From Candidatus Gagatemarchaeum stordalenia (GTDB lineage Archaea; Thermoproteota; Nitrososphaeria; Nitrososphaerales; Gagatemarchaeaceae), in contig PLUF01000040.1 in the NCBI GenBank assembly GCA_003164815.1, forward strand, positions 1 to 40,516: 40,516 nt of DNA, written 5' to 3'. Below the pieces are notes generated by a model. The model had not been told where the DNA came from and ran no database searches. It was given only the letters and a program-made list of their open reading frames with translations. This document shows, piece after piece, positions 1 to 6,180 of this stretch. Each line of letters begins with the position of its first letter. Positions within the stretch are counted from its first letter, which is position 1. The position numbers and the translations under genes were made by a program.

Positions 1-649
1 TTTTGGGATAGGCTCTAAGTCGATCACGTCTGAGGATCAAACGAAAACCGGTTGCAGGAGCCCAGACTAGGATTGGTACGACAATCAGCCACTCGATTGC
101 GCCTGTCCCTATCACCGTTCCCAGACCGAAGCCGTCGAGGATAAGCGCGGCAATACCGACCGTCCCCAGAGCTTGGGTAAAAAGCCGATATCCTCGCCAC
201 TGAGGCTCCGCCGACATGGTCCTCCCGATTTGGATTAGGCCGAAGTTCGCTCCTAGGAAGGCGACGAGCGCCGTGACCGTGTCTCCCGTCAGGGTCACGT
301 CCTCTGGGGTGAAGGCGTTCGCAAAAGCACCTAGACCCGCGACCACTAGGAGCACGACCGCGAAGTCCCTGCGGCGGCCGCGCGGGAAAGCAGGGCGAAG
401 CGAGAGGCTCCCGACGATTATCAACAATCCCAGGACAGCGACGGAGAGGTTAGCCAGGGCGTGCAGGGGGGAGCAGACTTGAGCACCCTGGAAAGTGCCG
501 CAGCTCACCGCCTGAAGGTCGCTAATCGTGTCGGTCGCAGGCTCGTAGGCAGGGGGTCCGTAGCGGGACGCTGTCACGAGCATGCAGACGACGAACTGGA
601 CCGCCGCCACGATGTAGAAGACCGCACCATAGAAGGTAGTCTTTCCCAA
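1..649 (-). CDS. DUF998-family integral membrane protein (C-terminus cut by window edge)
   Basis: The minus strand reads as one open frame of 216 codons from a TTG at 649-647 to the window edge; an in-frame TGA lies just upstream, so the start cannot be earlier. The product begins with a membrane segment (FYIVAAVQFVVCMLVTASRY), then PPAYEPATDTISDLQAV, a pattern typical of DUF998 proteins, and continues with about five more hydrophobic segments. No catalytic role is established for the family. The gene diverges from a MarR regulator 88 bp away, across a palindrome and a symmetric TATA box, so MarR control is likely (inference). The TTG start is plausible because other genes here also use TTG. 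Confidence 0.8.
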   Translation of the reverse strand, partial: MGKTTFYGAVFYIVAAVQFVVCMLVTASRYGPPAYEPATDTISDLQAVSCGTFQGAQVCSPLHALANLSVAVLGLLIIVGSLSLRPAFPRGRRRDFAVVLLVVAGLGAFANAFTPEDVTLTGDTVTALVAFLGANFGLIQIGRTMSAEPQWRGYRLFTQALGTVGIAALILDGFGLGTVIGTGAIEWLIVVPILVWAPATGFRLILRRDRLRAYPK

Positions 650-662
650 TGTATCTCAGTAG

Positions 663-683
663 CTTGATTACTTAGTGATTAAG
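663..683. promoter_or_regulatory. Operator-like palindrome in the MarR/DUF998 divergent promoter
   Basis: The arms CTTGATTAC and GTGATTAAG flank a central TTA and match as inverted repeats at 7 of 9 positions. The site sits between the two divergent genes and about 10 bp from the TATA box. Its length and symmetry suit a winged-helix dimer such as MarR. Binding is inferred. Confidence 0.55.
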
Positions 684-692
684 ATACATGCC

Positions 693-700
693 TTTATAAA
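693..700. promoter_or_regulatory. Palindromic TATA box TTTATAAA
   Basis: TTTATAAA is its own reverse complement. It lies 37 bp before the marR-like TTG and 44 bp before the DUF998 TTG on the other strand, so it could serve either direction. Confidence 0.5.
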
Positions 701-737
701 GTTGCTTGCGATAAGCAAAAACAGAAGCGAGTAAGAG

Positions 738-1211
738 TTGTCGCAAGAGGATTCGGCATCTGGAATCGTCCTTGGAAAGGAGTTCAGCACCTCCTTGGTA
801 TTGTTCCAAGAGGCAATCGCAGCGAGACTCGGGCTAAACGCCACAGACTACAGATGTTTGGAGGTAATAATCAGGAGGGGCCAGATGACAGCGAAGGCTC
901 TCGCCGAGGAAGCGCGCCTCACAACCGGCGCCATAACGGGCATCATCGACCACCTCGAGAAGGCCGGCTATGTGGAGCGCCTGGAGAATCCCACGGACCG
1001 TAGGAGCGTCATCATAAGGCCGCTCATAACGCACAGAGGAGTGGAGAAGAAGCTTGGTGACACTATGGTTTCCTACCGGGCTGCGATGTCGAAACTGTTC
1101 GGAAAATACGATGCGGATCAGACAGCGGCCATCGTCGACTTCCTCAGGGAGTTTGTTCAGGTGCTAAAGGGGCAAACATCCAAGCTTCGAGATGCTCCTG
1201 CCATAGAGTAA
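738..1211 (+). CDS. MarR-family winged-helix transcriptional regulator
   Basis: This 157-residue protein has the usual MarR length and layout. A helical N-terminus is followed by a winged helix at about residues 45-105: the LTTGAITGIIDHLEKAGYVE segment is the recognition helix and the DRRSVIIRP segment the wing with its conserved D-R-R. The C-terminal helix would form the dimer. It begins with TTG (738-740), with a TATA box 37 bp upstream. It diverges from the DUF998 membrane protein across an operator-like palindrome, the usual arrangement for MarR proteins that repress themselves and a neighbouring membrane protein. The ligand is unknown. Confidence 0.88.
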   Translation: MSQEDSASGIVLGKEFSTSLVLFQEAIAARLGLNATDYRCLEVIIRRGQMTAKALAEEARLTTGAITGIIDHLEKAGYVERLENPTDRRSVIIRPLITHRGVEKKLGDTMVSYRAAMSKLFGKYDADQTAAIVDFLREFVQVLKGQTSKLRDAPAIE

Positions 1212-1331
1212 CCTGTTCTAAAGTCATCATTCTCCCATCCGCTTCAACCGATATACTTCATTGAGCAAGATGTCGAGTGGGTTAAGAGCCGGATTGCAGA
1301 GATGTGGTATGATACGAAAGAAGCCTTATCA

Positions 1332-1402
1332 TTTTGAGATCTCAAGTGCTAAACTGGTCAGCCAGTGAGAAATTCTCCGGCTTTTCGGTCTCCGCCCCCA
1401 CC
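1332..1402. repeat. 71-bp dispersed repeat, copy 1
   Basis: This stretch, from TTTTGAGA to CGCCCCCACC, recurs at 7564-7635 in the same orientation. The last 37 bp (from GTGAGAAAT) differ at one position. It contains a small stem CCG-GCTTTT-CGG, and GAGA near the start can pair with TCTC near the end. It ends 64 bp before a small gene whose paralogue lies near the other copy. The 255 bp between the MarR gene and that small gene hold nothing else that can be recognised. Confidence 0.75.
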
Positions 1403-1466
1403 ACTTTTGATATGTATAGGGGAGCTTATTACCGCAATTTGCTTAGTTTTCCATGAACTCGTCAGC

Positions 1467-1619
1467 ATGGTCGAGCTGAAGAAGCTGGCCGGGACCAAGC
1501 TGCCTCCCTCGAGCGCGCTGAGGGACCTCATCCTCTCCGAACCAGGCCACCTTCCGAGCGATGAAGCCGCGATCAAGGCCGCGCTCTACGCCATGCATCT
1601 CTATCATGAGCTGAAATGA
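1467..1619 (+). CDS. Small orphan protein (50 aa), paralogue of 7322-7486
   Basis: The start is set at ATG 1467 because similarity to the second copy (7322-7486) begins there; longer open frames upstream run through the 71-bp repeat. Both proteins carry the core LPPSSALRDLILSEP followed by a helical stretch ending in Y-x-EL(K). Most residues are conserved between the two, which argues that they are translated. There is no signal peptide, membrane segment or known domain. The last 16 bp overlap the 3' end of the opposing membrane-protein gene. Function unknown. Confidence 0.65.
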   Translation: MVELKKLAGTKLPPSSALRDLILSEPGHLPSDEAAIKAALYAMHLYHELK

Positions 1620-1891
1620 CGCAGAGTGTTCACTGACACGGCAGATTGGTCGGGCTCAGACTCGATTTCTCGCACTCTTCTTTGCCGGACGATGACGAAG
1701 AGGATGAACAGCACTATGATGATTATCGTAGTTAGGAGACTGGCGCCCGATCCTAGACCCGGGAAGAAGTCCCCCAGAGCATAAAGGACGATGCCCCCTA
1801 TCATTACCGAGGCGATTAGAAGAGCGGCGAGAGCAACCCAGGTGGTCGTCCCTCTTCGGGTTGCATCCAAATCGATCTTCTTGATTCTCAA
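1604..1891 (-). CDS. Small membrane protein with two transmembrane segments
   Basis: The 95-residue product starts MRIKKIDLDATRRG, then has hydrophobic segments at about residues 18-40 and 50-70, the second rich in Ile and Leu and followed by a basic RQRRVRE stop-transfer segment. The ends would lie on the cytoplasmic side by the positive-inside rule. It converges on the small orphan gene at 1467-1619 with a 16-bp overlap. No family is recognised; it could be a lineage-specific orphan. Confidence 0.6.
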   Translation of the reverse strand: MRIKKIDLDATRRGTTTWVALAALLIASVMIGGIVLYALGDFFPGLGSGASLLTTIIIIVLFILFVIVRQRRVREIESEPDQSAVSVNTLRHFSS

Positions 1892-2060
1892 GCCATTCGT
1901 TCTAGATAAGCAAAGCGCAACGCCTCACAAATCTGGCCGCGGCCGCACACAACACGGAATGCTGTCCACAACCGATCTTCGCGACGTCTCTGTCACAGGC
2001 CAGGAGCGCAATCTACCGATAACGTGGAGAGGTGTCGACTGCTGTCCTCGATAGCGTGGC

Positions 2061-2066
2061 TATAAA
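2061..2066 (+). promoter_or_regulatory. TATA box for the 9-codon leader ORF and RelE-like gene
   Basis: GGCTATAAAGG has the archaeal TATA form. A start point about 25 bp downstream would fall at about 2088-2092, next to the ATG of the short ORF at 2093, so that ORF would sit at the very 5' end of the transcript. Confidence 0.5.
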
Positions 2067-2092
2067 GGAGGACGGCAACTAACTGCACATCA

Positions 2093-2122
2093 ATGACCGT
2101 AATCGGCGGAGATGCGCAATGA
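2093..2122 (+). CDS. Possible leader ORF (9 codons) coupled to the RelE-like gene
   Basis: ATG at 2093 opens a nine-residue frame (MTVIGGDAQ) whose TGA overlaps the ATG of the next gene as ATGA. A TATA box about 30 bp upstream would start transcription at this ATG. The GGCGGAG inside it can act as the ribosome-binding site of the following gene. Translation is not shown; it may only be a spacer. Confidence 0.3.
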   Translation: MTVIGGDAQ

Positions 2123-2463
2123 GCGGCGAACCTGTGGGGAAGAAGTTCGGCCTTGTCGTCTCCGTCGAGTTCAGGGCGCTCTACCGAATGATGAAAGACG
2201 AGCAGATGAAAAGGTCGATAGATTCGCTCGCTGACGCGCTCGAACAGAGGCCCCTGGACGCGGGCGCTTTCGTGCCGAAGGATAGATGGCCCGACGAGTA
2301 CAGAACTATGGGATTGAGCAACGTCTACAAGGCCAACCTCGCCAAAGGAGCCAGAATCACGTACACGGTGACCCTGAGTCAGGCCGGAAGCGGTCTAGTA
2401 AGAGTGATCGAGTTCTTTCCCACGCACAAGGATTACGCGAAGAAGTTCGGCTACGGCCTCTAG
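2119..2463 (+). CDS. RelE/ParE-fold-like protein (toxin-like, stand-alone)
   Basis: The 114-residue protein ends with a pattern seen in the RelE/HigB fold: VYKANL-KGARITYTV, a variable turn, VRVIEFFPTHKDYAKKFGY, that is a beta hairpin and a last strand with His-Lys-Asp-Tyr. The N-terminal half is helical. The gene lacks an adjacent antitoxin of the usual kind; its 3' end meets the opposing winged-helix gene with a 4-bp overlap. Toxin activity is inference, and stand-alone archaeal RelE-like proteins may have other RNA-related roles. The start ATG follows GGAG and overlaps the stop of a nine-codon ORF. Confidence 0.6.
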   Translation: MSGEPVGKKFGLVVSVEFRALYRMMKDEQMKRSIDSLADALEQRPLDAGAFVPKDRWPDEYRTMGLSNVYKANLAKGARITYTVTLSQAGSGLVRVIEFFPTHKDYAKKFGYGL

Positions 2464-2753
2464 CCGCGCAGCTTCACGCTCGCCTTGAGGAGCGCTTCCA
2501 GCTTGGGGTTGTCGACCGCCACCCAGACGATCCTGCCCTTCCCGTCGAACATGATCTTGTTTGACGCTTCCAGGTACTCCAGGACGCCGACGAACGTCTG
2601 ATACATCATCTTCCGCGGGAGGGAGCGCCACAGCTGCATCCTTGAAGGCGGGAGGTTGCTGTTCTTGATCGCAGACTCCACCATCATGACCGTGTCTAGG
2701 GTAGGAGAATGAATCGCAGGACCGTCCTTTAGTCGATGAGGCTCCTTGAGCAA
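2460..2753 (-). CDS. Archaeal winged-helix protein of unknown function
   Basis: The 97-residue product carries a pattern common in small archaeal DNA-binding-like proteins: TLDTVMMVESAIK, a loop, LWRSLPRKMMYQTFVGVLEYL as helix-turn-helix, and KIMFDGKGRIVWVAV as the wing, ending in a basic tail. It is probably a single-domain winged-helix protein. A TATA box on the minus strand at about 2776-2784 lies some 27 bp before the ATG, which suits a leaderless transcript and supports this start. It could bind DNA or act in a protein complex; targets are unknown. Confidence 0.7.
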   Translation of the reverse strand: MLKEPHRLKDGPAIHSPTLDTVMMVESAIKNSNLPPSRMQLWRSLPRKMMYQTFVGVLEYLEASNKIMFDGKGRIVWVAVDNPKLEALLKASVKLRG

Positions 2754-2803
2754 TGTGAGCGCTGGCTGAGCAACGAATTATATAAGTGTATATAGTTGTA
2801 ATC

Positions 2804-2899
2804 AAGTTCTACTGCGAGATGGACGACGACACGGACTACTGCCCGCACACCGCGTTCGCCGCGGCGCTGCCACAGGTGAGGAACGCAATTAGGCGCTGA
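2804..2899 (+). pseudogene. 31-codon protein tail, copy 1 (KFYCE...NAIRR)
   Basis: From AAG 2804 to TGA 2897-2899 the plus strand encodes a Cys- and His-containing tail (FYCEMDDDTDYCPHTAF, then LPQVRNAIRR). It is nearly identical to 3950-4045. An upstream GTG at 2786 would open the frame, but those first codons are TATA-like sequence that also serves the opposite gene, so this is more likely a gene remnant. Its last 11 bp overlap the 3' end of the 2889-3482 gene. The differences from copy 2 are mostly synonymous. Confidence 0.5.
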
Positions 2900-3482
2900 G
2901 GTCTTCTGGTCTGTTTCTTGTGTAGTAGTAGAGAAAGTCCAACAGCGTTCCCTTCGCCAATCCGAGTAGGTCCTCATCTTTTCCTCTTGTGAACTCCGCG
3001 ACTCTCATCCCAACAGCTCGAAGGTCGTTCTCCAGCATCTTCGAGAGACATCTTGCATCTGACCTCCCCTTTCGCATCGTCTCGATGAAGACTACACACT
3101 TGAAGACATGCTCCGGGTTCTTCAGGACGTAGTCGAGCTCACGCACAGCGCCTTGCTTCTGTCCGCTGAAGGTGAGCACGAAGAGGTTCACATTGGAGTT
3201 GTTTATGGAGAAGATGCTCTTGTCCATCTCGTCCTTGAACTCAGACAGATCAGGCATATCCCTGACGAGTTTGACCAGGGAATAGCCCTGCCTCCTGATT
3301 GAATTCTTCAGAGATTGGAGTCTCTTGAGTTCAGCCGGCGGATAGTACGAGCCGTAGATTCCAATCTTGAGCGAGGGCTTTTGCTGCAGGATGCCCGACA
3401 TCCACTTCTGCGCCTCTTCTCTCAACACATCATCTGAAGACAAGTATGAACGAACGACTGCGGGAGCCACTTCGTCGCTCAA
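2889..3482 (-). CDS. Rossmann-like protein, possibly SLOG/TIR/deoxyribosyltransferase-related
   Basis: The 197-residue protein has a strand-loop start KIGIYGSYYPPAELKRL at about residues 39-55, a segment GYSLVKLVRDMPD, and a later strand VNLFVLTFSGQKQGAVRELDYVL at about 96-118. This order of a first strand with a Gly-rich loop and a later hydrophobic strand with G-x-x-x-EL resembles nucleotide- or nucleoside-binding Rossmann-like folds such as SLOG, TIR and nucleoside 2-deoxyribosyltransferase. The match is by eye and not decisive. It starts with TTG and shares a divergent promoter and a near-perfect palindrome with the ArsR-type regulator at 3563, so the two are probably co-regulated. It could be a signalling or stress-response enzyme; substrate unknown. 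Confidence 0.6.
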   Translation of the reverse strand: MSDEVAPAVVRSYLSSDDVLREEAQKWMSGILQQKPSLKIGIYGSYYPPAELKRLQSLKNSIRRQGYSLVKLVRDMPDLSEFKDEMDKSIFSINNSNVNLFVLTFSGQKQGAVRELDYVLKNPEHVFKCVVFIETMRKGRSDARCLSKMLENDLRAVGMRVAEFTRGKDEDLLGLAKGTLLDFLYYYTRNRPEDLSA

Positions 3483-3501
3483 AATAGATTTGGATTTACC
3501 A

Positions 3502-3521
3502 CTATCAAGTTGACTTGATAG
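3502..3521. promoter_or_regulatory. Operator: perfect 9-bp inverted repeat
   Basis: CTATCAAGT and ACTTGATAG are exact inverted repeats around a 2-bp spacer. A third half-site TCAAGT follows at 3525-3530, directly before the TATA-like TTTATAG. The position between the ArsR-type gene and its divergent partner suggests self-repression. Confidence 0.7.
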
Positions 3522-3562
3522 CCGTCAAGTTTATAGAGGCCTGTACGCCTGCAAGGAATGCG

Positions 3563-3874
3563 ATGCAGTCAACCATTCTCAAGTACAAGGAGAAGATCCC
3601 GAGTGAGACCAGGACAATACTTGATGCCTTGGCCGAGCCCACGAGGCAGGCACTGGTGATGATGCTGGCCGAGAAGAACGATGTCTCATTCAGAGAGCTG
3701 TCTCGCTCCACCCAGCCGATGAACCCAAGCACGCTGAATCACCACCTCAAAGCGCTCATCAGCGCGGGCCTCGTGGAGAATCATTACAGGAAGATAGAGG
3801 GCAACCAAGATTACTCATTCTACGCGCTAACGGGTCTCGGAAGAGAGTTCCTGAGGCGAATAGGAGCGCTCTAG
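3563..3874 (+). CDS. ArsR-type winged-helix regulator
   Basis: The 103-residue protein has the ArsR core: ILDALAEPTRQALVMMLAEKNDVSFRELS, then the recognition helix NPSTLNHHLKALISAGLVE and a wing NQDYSFYALT. No CxC or CxxC metal site is visible, so it need not sense a metal. The start is placed at ATG 3563 because the TATA box TTTATA at 3530-3535 lies about 30 bp before it, whereas an upstream ATG-free extension would include the operator. The operator palindrome at 3502-3521 and the divergent Rossmann-like gene make a compact regulated pair. Confidence 0.85.
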   Translation: MQSTILKYKEKIPSETRTILDALAEPTRQALVMMLAEKNDVSFRELSRSTQPMNPSTLNHHLKALISAGLVENHYRKIEGNQDYSFYALTGLGREFLRRIGAL

Positions 3875-3922
3875 ACAGTCCTGACCGCGCGTTACTTTTG
3901 TTATGATTGTTATTTTTGATGA

Positions 3923-4045
3923 TTGTACGGAGTCTGTGGCGGCAAGGTCAAGTTCTACTGCGAGCTGGACGACAACACGGACTACTGCCCGCACACGGCC
4001 TTCGCCGCAGCCCTGCCACAGGTGAGGAACGCAATTAGAAGGTAG
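3923..4045 (+). CDS. Short Cys/His-containing ORF, copy 2 of the repeated protein tail
   Basis: TTG 3923 opens a 40-codon frame whose last 31 codons (from 3950) match 2804-2899. The shared peptide contains FYCELDDNTDYCPH, with an extra Cys upstream (VCGG), so three Cys and a His could bind a metal. Six of eight codon differences from copy 1, besides the stop codon, are synonymous and the other two conservative, the pattern of selection on protein. It may be a real miniprotein or the tail of a lost longer gene. Its stop codon touches the first 22-bp cassette-like repeat. Confidence 0.4.
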   Translation: MYGVCGGKVKFYCELDDNTDYCPHTAFAAALPQVRNAIRR

Positions 4046-4066
4046 GGTTCATTGCGCCTCCGCCGG
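4045..4066 (+). repeat. 22-bp cassette-like repeat, copy a
   Basis: Begins GGGTTCATTG and ends CCTCCGCCGG. It is the reference copy of five same-orientation repeats between 4045 and 7170. It follows the duplicated protein tail and precedes the 3' end of the minus-strand gene 4115-4633. Confidence 0.7.
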
Positions 4067-4114
4067 TCCATTTCATCCACACGTTGGGCTATAGTAAGTC
4101 GACGAGGCGCTTGA

Positions 4115-4633
4115 TTATCCGCACATGACCCCGGGGTCGGAGTCGGAGGTCGCATTGCCGGTCTGGAGATTGTAGTCCCCCTGTATCACCCCAAGGAACT
4201 GGTATCCGGAGGCGCTCCTTGAGAGTATTGTGAACTGGCCGATGACATACTCGTAAGCATAGCCGGGCCCCGAGTCGTCCTGTAGCCCCCAGTAAATCGT
4301 GACCCAAGTCCTTCCGCCAGCTGTTGCGGTCATGAATCCGGGGGTGGCGATTATCGCGGAATAGGCCTTGGTCAGGTTCACGCCGGATGGTGGCCCCATG
4401 GAGGGCAGCTGCGAGGGGATCTCGTTGTTTGTGCTGGCGACTCCGATGACCGGCCCCCTAGCGCACACCTCGGACCAAGCAGCAGGGAAGGAGGTGCTTA
4501 TTGGTCCACGACTGTACGTCTTCAGCAAGCCGAAGTCGCCGGGAAAGACCACCACTGGAACGAGAATGAAGGCAAGCACGGACGCGACCACAATCCCGAG
4601 GATCAAAAGGACAGTCTTTGACCGGCGCTTCAT
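4115..4633 (-). CDS. Membrane-anchored extracellular orphan protein
   Basis: The 172-residue product begins with a basic MKRRSK followed by a long hydrophobic segment (residues 7-31) that serves as signal anchor or signal peptide. The rest is polar, rich in Gly, Ser and Thr, contains two Cys and the N-glycosylation-type sequons NLT and NAT, and is predicted to lie outside the cell. No domain is recognised. It lies in the first interval bounded by the 22-bp repeats, back to back with the multi-pass gene at 4728. The 94 bp between them probably holds both promoters. Confidence 0.6.
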   Translation of the reverse strand: MKRRSKTVLLILGIVVASVLAFILVPVVVFPGDFGLLKTYSRGPISTSFPAAWSEVCARGPVIGVASTNNEIPSQLPSMGPPSGVNLTKAYSAIIATPGFMTATAGGRTWVTIYWGLQDDSGPGYAYEYVIGQFTILSRSASGYQFLGVIQGDYNLQTGNATSDSDPGVMCG

Positions 4634-4727
4634 GCCAAGACGAAGTTGAGCGATACTCGATTAATAGTTATGTCCGAACGGCCAGAAGACGTCTCGTTTT
4701 TATCCCAGAGAATCCACGAATCTTCCA

Positions 4728-5333
4728 ATGCGGGCGCCGCATCCTGTCGCGGCTCGTAGGGTCAAGGTCGTACTCTGCAGTCTGTCCGCCCTCTTTCTGG
4801 TGCTGTTCGCATTCCCTGCCAACCTGCAGTCGTTTCTCTTCGGCGGGGCGTCAGACGTGCCGCTGGCCTCGCTCTTCATGACGTGGTTAAGGAATCAGGT
4901 GCTGCCGCCGGGGTGGATTCTGAATATGGGGAACGGCATCAGCGAGCTAGGCGGACAACTCCAGCCCGTCGTGCTCCTTGGAGAAGCATCTCTCGTCCTC
5001 ACGTTGATCATAGGGTACCCCCTCATCGCCTTCGTGCTCTTCGAGAGAATCGTCCGGTCCGGCGGCGGTCGACCCCGGAGGATGGTCTACGCGCTGACGT
5101 CGCTGGCCTCGGCCGCGTTCTTTGGCGGCGTGCTGTTCGGCGTCTTCTTCATGATAAAGTTCTACATCGAGTCGCTTCCTCCGTACTTCGGGGCTGCAGC
5201 GGCGCTCGACTCGGGCAGCTTCTATCTGGCCGGGCTGGGCGTCGTATCCATCCTGGCTCTCGTCTCGACCCTGCCGTTCGTCCTGCTGGGGGTCTCGCGC
5301 TTCCGGAGCTCCGCGCTGTTGCGAATCCCCTGA
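4728..5333 (+). CDS. Multi-pass membrane orphan protein
   Basis: The 201-residue product has hydrophobic segments near residues 13-33, 80-105, 118-145 and 165-192, with basic loops RSGGGRPRRM and SRFRSS, consistent with about four membrane passes. No family is recognised. ATG 4728 follows a T-rich TTTTTATCC stretch about 25 bp upstream that can act as a TATA-like element. It is divergent from 4115-4633 and followed at once by the second 22-bp repeat. Confidence 0.6.
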   Translation: MRAPHPVAARRVKVVLCSLSALFLVLFAFPANLQSFLFGGASDVPLASLFMTWLRNQVLPPGWILNMGNGISELGGQLQPVVLLGEASLVLTLIIGYPLIAFVLFERIVRSGGGRPRRMVYALTSLASAAFFGGVLFGVFFMIKFYIESLPPYFGAAAALDSGSFYLAGLGVVSILALVSTLPFVLLGVSRFRSSALLRIP

Positions 5334-5352
5334 CCTGCTTGTCAAGTGATGG

Positions 5353-5374
5353 GGGTCTATTGCGCCTCCGCCGG
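5353..5374 (+). repeat. 22-bp cassette-like repeat, copy b
   Basis: Matches copy a at 19-20 of 22 positions, with the last 15 bases (GCGCCTCCGCCGG end) identical. It lies between two convergent gene ends. Confidence 0.65.
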
Positions 5375-5401
5375 AAGATAGTTCCTAGTCGGCTTGTTTG
5401 T

Positions 5402-6058
5402 CTATTCGGGTGGTTGATTCTTCTTTCTTTGCTTGAGGAAGGTCCATGAGAACCACAGAATGGATCCCACTGATCCTGCGAAGATTAGAGCCGGGAAGAT
5501 GACGCCGCCGAAGACAAAGCCTACTGTGATGGCGACAATCAGCACGATGGACGGCACAAGCCCCCAGTTGAGCCAACCGCCATTCCCCTGATTCAAAGTA
5601 TTGTCGTATTCGTTGATCGGAATTCTCTCCTTCAACCACGGGAACAGCCTTCTCCTTAGCTTTGAACTTCTCGGGTTGCTCGGGACGACCAGGTCTTGTT
5701 TCTCGTCCTTGAGATGTAGATGGATTTGGGTGCGATACTTGGTGGGGTACTGGGTCGAAATGTACTCGACGTCACCGTAATTGATGCTCTTCTTCAGGCC
5801 CCTCCCCTCGATTTCCAAGTGATCATCGTAGAATCGAGCTTTCCGGACCGGTGCCGAGAGAAGCTGCGAAATCGAGAATGCCGACCATAGAATGATATTG
5901 GCGAAGAAGGTCTCCGCTGCGACCAAATAGAGCAGAGAAAGGCTTTCGAAAGGCGCTGCTAGCGCAACCAGTAAGAAGATAAGCAGAAAGCCACTGGTTC
6001 CGAGTATCGATTCGGAAAGGGAGAGGTAGAAGAGCGGTCGAGCTCTCTTCACTTCCAT
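5402..6058 (-). CDS. Membrane protein with PH-like domain
   Basis: From ATG at 6058 the 218-residue product has two hydrophobic segments near residues 15-60, a soluble central part ARFYDDHLEIEGRGLKKSINYGDVEYIST with the strand pattern of bacterial PH-like domains (YdbS/YdbT type), and two further membrane segments near 165-205, ending in a basic KQRKKN tail. The frame is open further upstream through repeat c (MNPYAWHAF...), but that part overlaps the neighbouring gene and lacks a conserved look, so the shorter start is preferred. Role unknown; it occupies its own repeat-bounded interval. Confidence 0.6.
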   Translation of the reverse strand: MEVKRARPLFYLSLSESILGTSGFLLIFLLVALAAPFESLSLLYLVAAETFFANIILWSAFSISQLLSAPVRKARFYDDHLEIEGRGLKKSINYGDVEYISTQYPTKYRTQIHLHLKDEKQDLVVPSNPRSSKLRRRLFPWLKERIPINEYDNTLNQGNGGWLNWGLVPSIVLIVAITVGFVFGGVIFPALIFAGSVGSILWFSWTFLKQRKKNQPPE

Positions 6059-6158
6059 CGTCTGGACGCCCCAGGAAGGTCGATTTACAGATTGCTGAGA
6101 TTCGTAGCCTCTAGCCTTTATTGATTTTAGATGCCGTAAAAAGGCATGCCACGCATAA

Positions 6159-6180
6159 GGGTTCATTGCGCCTCCGACGA
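6159..6180 (+). repeat. 22-bp cassette-like repeat, copy c
   Basis: The first 18 bases match copy a exactly (GGGTTCATTGCGCCTCCG); the last bases diverge. It covers the stop codon and last codons of the 6163-6483 gene. Confidence 0.65.

Noticed and set aside
2119-2753. RelE-like gene and the winged-helix gene as a toxin-antitoxin pair
   Set aside because: They are convergent, with no shared promoter, and the winged-helix protein resembles a widespread stand-alone archaeal family rather than an antitoxin.
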